Source: Halomonas chromatireducens
GTDB lineage: Bacteria > Pseudomonadota > Gammaproteobacteria > Pseudomonadales > Halomonadaceae
Direction of reading: 5' to 3'
Assembly (NCBI RefSeq): GCF_001545155.1
Contig: NZ_CP014226.1
Span: forward strand, 3,629,174 to 3,693,173
Length of the DNA: 64,000 nucleotides
Each line of letters begins with the position of its first letter. Positions within the stretch are counted from its first letter, which is position 1. The notes below the pieces were generated by a model. That model worked only from the letters and a program-made list of their open reading frames with translations. It made no database searches and was not told the DNA's origin. Positions 45,446-55,600 of the stretch are shown here, in pieces. Made by a program: the position numbers and the translations under genes.

Positions 45446-45941
45446 CGAAGCCCTCCATGAAGCCCGCCGCCTTCAGTCCAGCTTGCGCGCCATGCACGTT
45501 GATCGAGCAACTCTGGATGAGGCCGATCTGCTCTCTCGCGCACTGCAGCACGACCCTGTCGAAAATGTACTGCCGTTTGCCCTCGACGCGTTGGAGCGTA
45601 TTGATGACCACCTGCCGGCGGGTACGCTCGCCGGACTGGTCAGGGTGCGGATCAGGAGCCTGGTAGGCACCCTGCAGGCGATCAGCGATCGCCGCGCCCA
45701 GGTGACAATCACCCACGGCGCAGCGCTTACGCCGCGCACACTGCAGCAGGCTGCCATCAACGGCGCCGGAACGGGCTGCCTCAGCCCCTCTCAGGCCTGG
45801 GCCGCCTGGCGACTGGCGATCCCGGTGGAACGCCTGCAGCAGCCCCTCTCGGCTCGCGTCGCGAGAGTGCTGGATCGGGTTAGACGCCTCGGTGTCACCG
45901 GTCAGTATCTGGCTGAGGGGCTCCGGGCAAACGCCAGATGA
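45435..45941 (+). CDS. Hypothetical protein, island
   Basis: 168 residues, overlapping the previous gene by 11 bases. I do not recognise the family. It is predicted mostly helical (LHEARRLQSSLRAMHVDRATLDEADLLSRALQ, VRIRSLVGTLQAISDRRAQV), cytosolic, with no transmembrane segment or catalytic motif. Co-directional overlap with the primase cluster suggests a replication or packaging accessory. Confidence 0.55.
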   Translation: MLINEALHEARRLQSSLRAMHVDRATLDEADLLSRALQHDPVENVLPFALDALERIDDHLPAGTLAGLVRVRIRSLVGTLQAISDRRAQVTITHGAALTPRTLQQAAINGAGTGCLSPSQAWAAWRLAIPVERLQQPLSARVARVLDRVRRLGVTGQYLAEGLRANAR

Positions 45942-46047
45942 CAGCAGCCAGCCACGCTCGCCAGGCACCAACGTCCATCCCCCATTGACGACCGCCGGCC
46001 CCGGCGTAAGCTGGGGCTATCACCATGCCATCCGGGAGGATCGCACC

Positions 46048-46587
46048 ATGAGCAAGTACGACTGGGAAGCCATTGAGCGCGACTACCGCGCCGGCCAGCT
46101 CTCCATCCGCCATCTCGCCACTAATCACGGCATCCCCGAATCAACCGTTCGCAGCAAGGCCAGAGCGCTGGGCTGGCAGCGGGATCTCACTGAAGATGTC
46201 CGAGCGGCGACCCGAGCCAAGCTCTCGCGCAGTTCGCGCACGGATCTCGCGCATGCAGATGATGCGCAAATCGTCCAGGCGGCCAGTGACGATGTGACCT
46301 CAATCGTCGAGGCCCACCGTAAGTCTATTGCCCAGTGGCGGTTGATCGCCGAGCGCCTGGCCCAACACCTGGCCACCATGGAGATCTCGGACGACAACCA
46401 CGACAAGTTCTCGCGCAGCCTCAATGCCGGCATCGACGCCATGATGAAGCTCGTGAAGGGAGAGCGGCAGGCCTATCAGCTTGATGAGGAGCAGCCAGCC
46501 GACTCCGAAAACCCCTACGCGCATCTGAGCGACGAGGAGCTTCACAGCCGCATCCGTGAGCTCACCAAGAAGCTCGGGATCTCCTGA
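46048..46587 (+). CDS. Terminase small subunit-like DNA-binding protein
   Basis: 179 residues from the ATG at 46048, preceded by GGGAGG. The N-terminal helix-turn-helix YDWEAIERDYRAGQLSIRHLATNHGIPESTVRSKARALGWQRDL is the pattern of many phage terminase small subunits (W..IE..Y..G..S.R.IA..HG.S...I...A...GW.RDL). The middle is a helical oligomerisation-type region and the C-terminus (YAHLSDEELHSRIRELTKKLGIS) is acidic then basic. No large terminase is nearby. In PICI-type satellites a solitary TerS redirects helper-phage packaging. Confidence 0.65.
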   Translation: MSKYDWEAIERDYRAGQLSIRHLATNHGIPESTVRSKARALGWQRDLTEDVRAATRAKLSRSSRTDLAHADDAQIVQAASDDVTSIVEAHRKSIAQWRLIAERLAQHLATMEISDDNHDKFSRSLNAGIDAMMKLVKGERQAYQLDEEQPADSENPYAHLSDEELHSRIRELTKKLGIS

Positions 46588-46783
46588 CACTCTGACCACA
46601 GCGGCCAGTACTCCACTGGCCGCCGCGGCCGACCCTAGTTCAGCTCTGGCAACTGAATCGGCCTTCCTTAGTTACCGTTAGCCCGTGAAGAGCACCTTTC
46701 GCGGTACAGCAGGGCGTGCAAGTCTGTCAACGGCCACAGACGTCTAAGCTGAGGAGCACATCGCCCAGAATAGGAAAGCCGCC

Positions 46784-47182
46784 ATGACACAGTCATTTGT
46801 GTGGAGACCGACCAACCTCTCCGAAGCAGCCCAGCGCGTCCTGATGGTGCCTACCAGCCCAACGCAGCAGATGAACCACGACGTTCTGGAGTCCGCGATC
46901 ACCAACAAGGTAAGACGTCTGGTGAGAGATGCTCAGGATAGCGGCGAGGACGTCCAGAGCCTGCTGCATATCGACCCGGACATCTCATCGGTGACTTGGG
47001 GAGCGGCGTTCACCCCCGACGAAATCGCACAGAATGTGCTGTTCGCTGATAGTCTCAGCAACCTGCTCTACTCAGCCGAGCTGGATAGCGCACCCGTGCA
47101 GGATCCTGACCTACTGGAAGAGCTTGAGTGGCAGTCGTTGAGCGAGTGGCTCCAGGACCTGAACAGCGCCAGCAGCTTCTGA
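46784..47182 (+). CDS. Hypothetical protein upstream of hsdM
   Basis: 132 residues, unrecognised. It is acidic, especially in the last third (DPDLLEELEWQSLSEWLQDL), without Cys or membrane segments. The ATG lacks a strong SD. It sits alone, 196 bases after the TerS-like gene and 86 before hsdM. Its acidity and position next to a restriction locus would fit a regulator or an anti-restriction-type DNA mimic, but nothing in the sequence proves it. Confidence 0.5.
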   Translation: MTQSFVWRPTNLSEAAQRVLMVPTSPTQQMNHDVLESAITNKVRRLVRDAQDSGEDVQSLLHIDPDISSVTWGAAFTPDEIAQNVLFADSLSNLLYSAELDSAPVQDPDLLEELEWQSLSEWLQDLNSASSF

Positions 47183-47268
47183 CAGGACAACGGCTCCCCC
47201 TCACTCCCCTTCGCTGTGTATGATGGCCGTCCACAGTCACATATCAGTTACGAACGCGGGGAAGCATC

Positions 47269-49248
47269 GTGAACACGGAGAGTCACTCTCAGCTGGCGGC
47301 CTTCATCTGGTCCGTGGCGGACCTGCTGCGCGGCGATTTCAAGCAATCCCAGTACGGCCGCATCATTCTGCCCTTCACCCTGCTGCGACGCCTGGAGTGC
47401 GTGCTGGAGCCCACCAAGGCCGACGTGCTGGGTGCCGCGCGGGAGCATCAGGCCAAGCCCGACGCCGTGCGCGAGAAGCTGCTGCTGCGCGCCGCCGTCC
47501 AGCCCTTCTTCAACGCCTCGCCGCTGACCCTGGGCAGCCTCTCCGACACCCAGACCGCCGACGACCTGATGAGCTACGTGCAGTCGTTCAGCCAGGACGC
47601 CCGGGAGATCTTTGAGCACTTCGAGTTCGAGGGCTTCGTCCAGCAGCTCTCGGCCAACAACCTGCTCTACCAGGTGGTGCAGCGCTTCGCCGCCATCGAC
47701 ATGAGCCCGAAGCGGCTCTCCAACTACGGAATGGGCCTGGTGTTCGAGGAGCTGATCCGGAAGTTCGCCGAGAGCTCCAACGAGACGGCGGGGGAGCACT
47801 TCACCCCGCGCGACATCGTCCACCTGACCACCTCGCTGGTGCTCACCGGCCAGGACGACAAGCTTCGCCCCCACGGCATCGTCACCGTCTATGATCCCAC
47901 GGCGGGCACCGGCGGCTTCCTCTCCGAGAGGGACGAGTATATCCAGCAGGGCAGCCAGGGGGTGACCGTCTCGCTGCACGGCCAGGAGCTCAACCCCGAG
48001 TCCTACGCTATCTGCAAGGCCGACATGCTGATCAAGGGTCAGGCGGTGGAGCAGATTAAGCTCGGCAACACCCTCTCCGACGACCAGCTCCCCGGCGAGC
48101 ATTTCGACTTCATGCTCTCCAATCCGCCCTTCGGCGTGGAATGGAAGAAGGTGCAGAAGGCGATCACCGATGAGCATAACCACAAGGGCTACGAGGGCCG
48201 CTTCGGCCCCGGTCTGCCGCGGGTCTCCGACGGCTCGCTGCTGTTTTTGATGCACCTGGTGAGCAAGATGCGTCCCCGCCAGGAGGGCGGCTCGCGCATC
48301 GGCATCATCCTCAACGGCTCGCCGCTGTTCACCGGCGGCGCCGGCAGCGGGGAATCGGAGATCCGCCGCTACCTGCTGCAGCACGACCTGGTGGAGGCCA
48401 TCGTCGGCCTGCCCACCGACCTCTTCTACAACACAGGCATCGCCACCTACGTGTGGATCCTCTCCAACCACAAGCCCGCCGAGCGCCGCGGCCAGGTCCA
48501 GCTGATCAACGCCACCGGCCGGGCCAGCAAGATGCGCAAGTCGCTGGGCAGCAAACGCCAGTTCGTCGCCGACCGCGACATCGAGGAGATCGTGCGCCTC
48601 TACGGCGCCTTCCAGGAGAGCGAAGAGAGCAAGCTGTTCCCTGTGGAGGCCTTCGGCTACCGGCGCATCACCGTGGAGCGCCCGCTGCGCCTCAACTTCC
48701 AGGCCAGCCCCGAGCGCCTGGCCCGGCTCGATGACGAGAAGCCGCTCCAGAAGCTCGACGAGGCCGAGCGCGAGGCGATCAAGGCCGCCTGCGCCACCCT
48801 GGACCCGGAGCAGCGGTTCACCAACCATGATGCCTTCCTCAAGTCGCTAAAGGCCGCCTTGAAGGAGGCTGGCCTGAAGATCGGCGCCCCGGTGCAGAAG
48901 GCCATTCTCAGCGCCCTCTCCGAGCGTGACCCCGAGGCGGGCATCTGCCGGGACAAGCAGGGAAACCCGGAGCCCGACACCGGCCTGCGCGACAACGAGA
49001 ACGTGCCGCTGGGCGAGTCGGTGTTCGACTACTTCGAGCGCGAGGTGAAGCCCCACGTACCCGACGCCTGGATCGACGAGGAGAAGCGCGACCCGCTGGA
49101 TGACCGTATCGGCATCGTCGGCTTCGAGATTCCCTTCAACCGGCACTTCTACCAGTTCAAGCCTCCGCGCCCGCTGGAGGAGATCGACGCCGACCTCAAG
49201 GCTTGCACCGATCGGATCAAACAGATGATCGAGGAGCTGTCAGCATGA
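47269..49248 (+). CDS. hsdM: Type I restriction-modification, DNA methyltransferase subunit
   Basis: HsdM transfers methyl groups from SAM to adenine N6 within the HsdS-specified site. The 659-residue protein has the N-terminal HsdM helical domain ([35 protein letters not shown]), SAM motif [10 protein letters not shown] (about 209-218) and catalytic NPPFG (about 285-289). It is about 130 residues longer than E. coli HsdM, with an extra C-terminal segment (about 490-620). The GTG start has GGGGAAG upstream. It overlaps hsdS by ATGA. Confidence 0.95.
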   Translation: MNTESHSQLAAFIWSVADLLRGDFKQSQYGRIILPFTLLRRLECVLEPTKADVLGAAREHQAKPDAVREKLLLRAAVQPFFNASPLTLGSLSDTQTADDLMSYVQSFSQDAREIFEHFEFEGFVQQLSANNLLYQVVQRFAAIDMSPKRLSNYGMGLVFEELIRKFAESSNETAGEHFTPRDIVHLTTSLVLTGQDDKLRPHGIVTVYDPTAGTGGFLSERDEYIQQGSQGVTVSLHGQELNPESYAICKADMLIKGQAVEQIKLGNTLSDDQLPGEHFDFMLSNPPFGVEWKKVQKAITDEHNHKGYEGRFGPGLPRVSDGSLLFLMHLVSKMRPRQEGGSRIGIILNGSPLFTGGAGSGESEIRRYLLQHDLVEAIVGLPTDLFYNTGIATYVWILSNHKPAERRGQVQLINATGRASKMRKSLGSKRQFVADRDIEEIVRLYGAFQESEESKLFPVEAFGYRRITVERPLRLNFQASPERLARLDDEKPLQKLDEAEREAIKAACATLDPEQRFTNHDAFLKSLKAALKEAGLKIGAPVQKAILSALSERDPEAGICRDKQGNPEPDTGLRDNENVPLGESVFDYFEREVKPHVPDAWIDEEKRDPLDDRIGIVGFEIPFNRHFYQFKPPRPLEEIDADLKACTDRIKQMIEELSA

Positions 49249-50609
49249 GCTTCCCGCCGTACCCCGAATACAAGGACTCCGGCGTCGAGTGGCTGGGGGA
49301 GGTGCCGGCCCATTGGCAAAGTAAAAGGTTGAAATTTCTTTTTGATATTCAAAAACGTGGTGTCAGAGAGGAAGATCAAATAGTTACGTGCTTCAGAGAT
49401 GGCATGGTCACGCTTCGTAAAAACCGTCGCTCAGAAGGTTTTACGAATGCGCTGCAGGAAATTGGTTACCAAGGTATTCGCTCAGGCGACTTGGTTATCC
49501 ACGCCATGGATGCATTTGCGGGTGCAATCGGGGTATCCGATTCAGATGGAAAGTCTTCACCTGTCTACTCTGTTTGCGTTCCGGTATCCCCTGATGTGTC
49601 TCCTTATTACTATGCCAGGCTACTTCGACACATGGCGCTGTCTGGGTTTGTGGCGTCGTTGGCGAAAGGTATCCGGGAAAGATCTACAGACTTTAGATGG
49701 ACTGATGCTGCAGAAATATTCTTGCCGGTGCCAACGGCTGATGAGCAAGTAAAAATCACCAGATTTCTCGACCACGAAACCACCCGCATCGACGCCTTGG
49801 TGAAGGAACAGCAACGACTGATCGAGCTGCTCAAGGAGAAACGCCAGGCGGTGATCTCCCATGCCGTCACCAAGGGACTGGATCCCGATGTGCCGTTGAA
49901 GGACTCCGGGGTGGAGTGGCTGGGTGCAGTGCCGGCACATTGGGAAGTTGGGCGCGTGAAGAATGTAGCCTCATTCATAACTTCTGGTCCACGGGGCTGG
50001 TCTGATTATCTTACCGAATCTGGCGAGGAGATTTTTGTTCAGAGCGGTGACCTAGATGATCATATTGGCGTCAACTTTGAGAATGCGAAACGTATACGCT
50101 CTCCCATGGGTGCTGAGGGAGCCAGGACTCGAATAAACTGTGGTGATGTGCTTGTTTGTATAACCGGCGCCAACACCGGGCGAGTAGCAGTATCCGACCT
50201 CCCGCCAGTCTCAGCTTTCATAAATCAGCACCTGTCTCTTGTTCGGCTTAATCAGGTTAATGCTTTACCTGAATTTGTGGGCTATGCGCTGTCTTCAGAA
50301 TCAATTCAGTCGTTTTTTAGGGTGGAGCAATATGGTTTGAAGGAAGGGCTAAGCCTGAGCGACGTTGCTGATGCCCCTTTGGTGCTTCCTCCGAAATATG
50401 AGCAAGAGCTGGTAATGAAGTACCTAAAAGACCAGACCCAGCGCCTGGATCGTCTAGCTATAGACGCAGAACGATCTGTTGAATTGCTCCAAGAACGTCG
50501 ATCTGCCCTGATCTCCGCGGCCGTGACCGGCAAGATTGATGTCCGCGGCTGGCAGCAACCGGCGGGCTTATTGGCTCCCGCTGAAACCACCCAGACGGAG
50601 GCGGTATGA
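49245..50609 (+). CDS. hsdS: Type I restriction-modification, specificity subunit
   Basis: HsdS selects the bipartite target for HsdM and HsdR. The 454-residue protein has two target-recognition domains, each introduced by the same block, KDSGVEWLG(E/A)VPAHW (about 8-24 and 218-234), and each followed by a conserved coiled-coil spacer ([62 protein letters not shown]). TRD DNA (about 49320-49770 and 49950-50420) is distinctly AT-richer than the spacers, as expected from TRD exchange. It overlaps hsdM and the next gene by four bases each. Confidence 0.95.
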   Translation: MSFPPYPEYKDSGVEWLGEVPAHWQSKRLKFLFDIQKRGVREEDQIVTCFRDGMVTLRKNRRSEGFTNALQEIGYQGIRSGDLVIHAMDAFAGAIGVSDSDGKSSPVYSVCVPVSPDVSPYYYARLLRHMALSGFVASLAKGIRERSTDFRWTDAAEIFLPVPTADEQVKITRFLDHETTRIDALVKEQQRLIELLKEKRQAVISHAVTKGLDPDVPLKDSGVEWLGAVPAHWEVGRVKNVASFITSGPRGWSDYLTESGEEIFVQSGDLDDHIGVNFENAKRIRSPMGAEGARTRINCGDVLVCITGANTGRVAVSDLPPVSAFINQHLSLVRLNQVNALPEFVGYALSSESIQSFFRVEQYGLKEGLSLSDVADAPLVLPPKYEQELVMKYLKDQTQRLDRLAIDAERSVELLQERRSALISAAVTGKIDVRGWQQPAGLLAPAETTQTEAV

Positions 50610-51550
50610 CGCAAGGACGCAGCATCCGGCTCTTTCTGGTGGACGGCACGCCCAATGGCCTGCTCACCGCCGAGATTATGAACTGGACCGGCCATGTGCT
50701 CACCGGGCCGCGCAGCAAGCTCAGCGAGCTGGTGCAGCGCCCAGAGTGCGGCCGCACCGGGATCTACTTCCTGGTCGGCCCGGATCCCGAGAACAGCCTG
50801 CGCCCGCTGGTCTACATTGGTGAGAGCGACGACGTAAGCACCCGCCTCAAGCAGCATAACCGCCCAGAGGCTGTTTCTGGCTCCGGTGGCGGCAAGGATT
50901 TCTGGGAGAAGGTCTGCCTGGTCACCAGCAAGGACCAGAACCTGACCAAGGCCCACGTGAAGTACCTGGAGAGCCTGCTGATCCAGAACGCCGGCCAGGT
51001 AGGTCGCTGCAAGCTGATCAACGGCACTGCCCACGATTACGTCAACCTGCCAGAGTCTGACCGCGCCGATATGGCGTTCTTCGTCGAGCAGATCCGCACC
51101 GTGCTGCCGGTGCTGGGCTACGACTTCCTGCGTGAGACCTCTCGCCCCTCACGGGCACCGGAGGCAACCCCGGCTACCGAGCTAGAGGCATCGCCCCGCT
51201 TCACCCTGGAAGTGCCGCGTCACGGCATTCGCGCCACTGGTCAGGAGATCGACGGCGAGTTCTATGTCTTTAAGGGCTCTCTGGCCCGGGGCAACTGGGT
51301 CGGCACCGAGCGCGGCTACCAGAGCCTGTACAACCAGCTCTGCGAGGATGGTGTGCTGGTGGAAGGCAGCAACGACACCCGAGTCTTCAACGAGGACCAG
51401 AGCTTCAGTAGCCCCAGCGCCGCCGCCGCGGTGGTCTCCGGCCGCAGCGCCAACGGCCGAACCTCCTGGAAGGCGGAAGACAGTGGCCTGACCTACGGGG
51501 AATGGCAGGATCGCCAAGTGAGTGTTGCGGTTAATGAAGCAGGTGAATAG
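50606..51550 (+). CDS. GIY-YIG nuclease domain protein with DUF4357
   Basis: A 314-residue protein with an N-terminal GIY-YIG nuclease (GIYFLVGP at about 52-59, LVYIGESDDVSTRLKQH at about 68-84, with Arg and later Glu of the active site: YLESLLIQNA) and a C-terminal DUF4357-like region (FYVFKGSLARGNWVG..YQSLYNQLCEDGVLVE). Its ATG overlaps the hsdS stop, so it is made together with the R-M specificity subunit. This family is often found inside type I loci; a nicking or restriction-accessory role is inference. Confidence 0.85.
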   Translation: MTQGRSIRLFLVDGTPNGLLTAEIMNWTGHVLTGPRSKLSELVQRPECGRTGIYFLVGPDPENSLRPLVYIGESDDVSTRLKQHNRPEAVSGSGGGKDFWEKVCLVTSKDQNLTKAHVKYLESLLIQNAGQVGRCKLINGTAHDYVNLPESDRADMAFFVEQIRTVLPVLGYDFLRETSRPSRAPEATPATELEASPRFTLEVPRHGIRATGQEIDGEFYVFKGSLARGNWVGTERGYQSLYNQLCEDGVLVEGSNDTRVFNEDQSFSSPSAAAAVVSGRSANGRTSWKAEDSGLTYGEWQDRQVSVAVNEAGE

Positions 51551-51568
51551 AAAAGAGCAGAGGGTGGA

Positions 51569-52309
51569 ATGGGCGATTTTGGAGAGTATATTATTTACGT
51601 GGATGAAAGCGGTGATCATGGTCTCAGGAACATTAACCCTGACTACCCCGTTTTTGTCTTGGCCTTCTGTATTATCCACAAGCAAGATTACCTTACTCAG
51701 ATTGTGCCTAAATTACAAGAGCTGAAGTTCCGCTATTTTGGCCATGATATGGTTGTTCTTCATGAGGCAGAGATACGCAAGTCAAGAAAGCCATTTGATA
51801 TTCTTCTCAACCCTAACGTCAGGCGTGATTTCATGGGAGACCTATCTGCTATTATAGAGAACTCTCCTTTCACCCTAGTGGCTAGTTGCATCATGAAAGA
51901 AGAGTTTTCAAAGAAGCATGGTGTTGATGGAAACCCTTATCATGTTGCGATGGAATTTGGCCTGGAGCGCGTCTTCATGGAACTGCAAAGTCGTCGCCAA
52001 CGTGGCCAGCTAACCCATGTGGTTTTTGAGCAGAGAGGGCTACAAGAGGATCAAGCTCTAGAACTTGAGTTTCGACGCATCAAAGACCGGTCACGGATGG
52101 AAGGCTTGGAAGAAACGCTGGATATTGTCATGGCCAGCAAGAAAGTGAATTCGGCGGGTCTGCAGCTAGCCGACATGGTGGCACGCCCCATAGGTCGGCA
52201 CCTATTGAACCCTGGTCAATCCAATCGAGCCTACGATATTCTTAATGGCAAATTCCGGCGTAGTCGGGCGGGCCAGATCAAGGGGTGGGGGCTGAAGGTA
52301 TATCCTTGA
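51569..52309 (+). CDS. DUF3800 domain protein
   Basis: A 246-residue protein with the RNase H-like DUF3800 features: acidic start YVDESGDHG (about 10-18), VLAFCIIHKQDYL, the helical YHVAMEFGLERVFMEL and the closing HVVFEQRG.. and ASKKVNSAGLQLADMVARPIGRHLL (acidic D in LQLADM). DUF3800 proteins are frequent in defence islands and are presumed nucleases. The gene is AT-rich compared with its neighbours, suggesting separate acquisition. It lies 18 bases after the GIY-YIG gene; GAGGGTGGA precedes the ATG. Confidence 0.85.
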   Translation: MGDFGEYIIYVDESGDHGLRNINPDYPVFVLAFCIIHKQDYLTQIVPKLQELKFRYFGHDMVVLHEAEIRKSRKPFDILLNPNVRRDFMGDLSAIIENSPFTLVASCIMKEEFSKKHGVDGNPYHVAMEFGLERVFMELQSRRQRGQLTHVVFEQRGLQEDQALELEFRRIKDRSRMEGLEETLDIVMASKKVNSAGLQLADMVARPIGRHLLNPGQSNRAYDILNGKFRRSRAGQIKGWGLKVYP

Positions 52310-52648
52310 AAACAAAAGGCCCCGACGCATTCGCCGAGGCCCCTTGCCGATCGGGCATTCCCAATCCATAGTCATATGATAGGCAGTCAGGCCGATCATG
52401 GCAACCACAGCGGCTCGCCCGGCAACAACACCCCCCCACGCCTCTCTCGGAAGCGCACCTTGGGGGGTTACTTTCCTCTGGTCAGCGCTGCCGGGTGATC
52501 CAGCGGGAGTCGATAGCATGGGAGTGGCTTCCCTGACGACTGGCGACAACGCTCCTCTGTGGGGAATATCTCAGCCTAAGTAGGCTTCTCCTCCTACCCC
52601 TAAAGCGCTACGCTGTTACGAATAATTACGCCAAGTGCAGGGGATACC
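52310..52648. other. 339-base intergenic region before hsdR
   Basis: There is no credible gene. It holds one hairpin at 52318-52341 (GGCCCCGACG-CATT-CGCCGAGGCC) that pairs fully (with two G-U pairs) only as minus-strand RNA, followed by TTTTGTTTTC on that strand; on the plus strand it has two mismatches. So it may be a terminator for an antisense or unannotated minus-strand transcript. Otherwise I see only the region expected to carry the hsdR promoter. Confidence 0.4.
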
Positions 52649-55600
52649 ATGGCGGACAGCAGGGAAGCCCGCTTCCAGCAGGACATCATCGAGGCCATGA
52701 CGGCCCACGGCTGGAAGGCCGGCATCGCCAGCGGCTTCGATCGCGCCTCGGCGCTCTACACCGAGGATCTGCTCGGCTACGTGCGGGAGGCCTGGCCGGA
52801 GCGCTGGGAGAAGTTCTGCAAGGCCAACCCCCAGGCGCCAGAGTCGGTGTTCGTGAAGAAGGTAGTGCGCGAACTGGAGCGGGCCGGCACGCTGGAGGTA
52901 CTGCGCCACGGCTTCAAGGTGCCGGGAGTAACGTTCGGCCTGTGCAGCTTCCAGCCTGACCACGGCATGAACCCCGACTCCCTGGCTCGCTACCGCGCCA
53001 ACCGCCTACGGGTGGTGCCGGAGGTCTCCTACTCGCCCCACGCCCGCGAGAAGGGCAAGGGCAGCGAGAGCTCTGGTCGTAACTACAACCCCCGCCTGGA
53101 CCTGGTGCTGTTCGTCAACGGCATCCCCACCGCGACCCTGGAGCTCAAGAGCCAGTTCAAGCAGACGGTGGAGAATGCCAAGCGGCAGTATCGCCAGGAC
53201 CGCCCGATCAAGGACCCCGTCACCCGCAAGCCGGAACCGTTGCTGACCTTCAAGCGCGGCGCCTTGGTCCATTTCGCGGTTAGCCAGGCTGAAGTGGCCA
53301 TGACCACCAAGCTGGCCGGTAAGGATACGTACTTTCTGCCCTTCAACCGCGGCTCGGAGGAGGGCGGCGCCGGCAACCCGCCCGCGCAGGATGAGCAGAG
53401 CTACGCCACCGCCTACCTGTGGGAAGAGGTGTTCTCACCGGACGCCTGGCTGAAGGTGCTCGGCCGCTTCCTGCACCTGGAGAAGACGACCACCGAGGAC
53501 TTCCACGGCTGCCGCAGCGTCAAGGAAACGCTGATCTTCCCGCGCTATCACCAGTGGGAAGTGGTCAACCGCCTGATCCAGGGCACCCTGACTGAGGGGC
53601 CGGGGCGGCGCTACCTGGTGCAGCACAGCGCCGGCTCAGGCAAGTCCAACTCCATCGCCTGGGCCGCCCACCAGCTGGCCAATCTCTACGGTGATGACGG
53701 CAAGAAGCTCTTCAATTCGGTGATAGTGGTCACCGACCGCACGGTGCTCGACAGCCAGCTTCAGGACACCATTTACCAGTTCGAGCATGCCCACGGCGTG
53801 GTCTGCCCGATCACCCGCGACATCGGCAACCAGAGCAAGTCGGAGCAGCTCGCCGAGGCCCTGGCTAGCAATACACGGATTATCATCGTCACCATTCAGA
53901 CCTTCCCGGCGCTGTTCGATGCCCTGGACAAGCGACCACAGCTCGCCGAGGGCAATTACGCGGTGATCGCCGACGAGGCCCACTCCTCGCAGACCGGCAG
54001 CTCGGCCAGCAAGCTCAAGGCGCTGCTGGCGGCCGCGGGAGAGGCCACAGAGAGCGATAGTGACGAAATCAGCGCAGAGGCCATGCTTGACGCCGCCGTG
54101 GCCTCACGGCGCCCCAGCGAGCGGATCAGCTACTACGCCTTTACCGCCACCCCCAAGGCCAAGACCCTGGAGCTGTTCGGCCGCCCGCCGGATCCGGATC
54201 TGCCGGCCAGCGCCGATAACAAGCCCGAGCCGTTCCATCTCTACTCCATGCGCCAGGCCATCGAGGAGGGCTTTATCCTCGACGTGCTCAAGAACTACGT
54301 CACTTACAGCACCGCCTGGAAGCTGGCCCATCCCGAGGGCGAGGAGCAGGAGGTCGATTCCAAGAAGGCCTCTCGCACCCTGGCCAAGTGGGTGCGCCTG
54401 CACCCCTACAACATCGCCCAGCGGGTTGAGGTGATCGTCGAGCACTACCGCGACAACGTCCGCCACCTCCTCGATGGCCAGGCCAAGGCTATGGTGGTCA
54501 CCGCCAGCCGCCAGGAGGCGGTGCGCTACCAGCTGGCCATGCAGGGCTACATCAAGGACAAGGGTTACGAGGACGTACACCCCATGGTGGCCTTCTCCGG
54601 CAGCGTGCCGCCCGACGAGGTGGTTCCCGAGGAGGTCACCGAAACCAGCCGGCTGCTCAATCCCGGGCTCAAAGGACGCGACCTGGCTGAGGCGTTCGAT
54701 ACTGCCGACTTCAACGTGATGATCGCCGCCAACAAGTTCCAGACCGGCTTCGACCAGCCTAAGCTCTGCGCCATGTACGTGGACAAGAAGCTGCAGGGCG
54801 TGGACTGCGTGCAGACCCTCTCGCGGCTCAACCGGCTATTCCCCGGCAAACAGACCTTCATCCTCGATTTCTACAACGACGAGCAGGAGATTCTCGACGC
54901 CTTCGCCCCCTATTACCGCAAGGCCGAGCTGGCCGACGTCTCTGATCCCCAGGTGGTCATCGATCTGCAGCGCAGCCTGGACGCTAGCGGCATCTACCAC
55001 TGGCCCGAAGTGGAAGCCTTCGCCAAGGCCTTCTTCGACCCCAAGGCGCCGGCATCGAGTCTCAGCTACCACTGCCGTCCCGCCCAGGACCGCTTCAAGC
55101 AGCGCTACCGGCTGACCTTGGAGCAGCTGCAGACCTGGAAGGAAGCCCGCCAGATCGCCGAGGGCAATGGTGACGACAAGGGCCTGAAGCGCGCCGAGCA
55201 GGAGCTCAAGGAGGCCGGCACCACCCGGGACGAACTCGACCTGTTCCGCAAGAACCTGCAGAGCTTCGTGCGCGCCTACGAGTTCCTCAGCCAGATCGTC
55301 ACCTTCGACGACTCCGAGCTGGAGCAGCTGTGCGTCTACGCCCGCCACCTCTACCCGCTGCTGCGTACCGACCGCCTGCTGGAGGAGGAAGCCATCGACG
55401 TCAGCGAGCTGGAGCTGACCCACTACCGGCTTACCAAGCGCGAGGAGAAGCGCCTGCAGCTCGAAGAGGCCGATGGCGACTATGGCCTCCAGCCGGTCAG
55501 TGAGGTGGGCTCCGGCAAGCCCTTTGATCCCGAGAAGCAGCGCCTGGCCGAGATCATCGACCGGCTCAACGACCTCTACGGCGCCGAGGTCAGCGACGAC

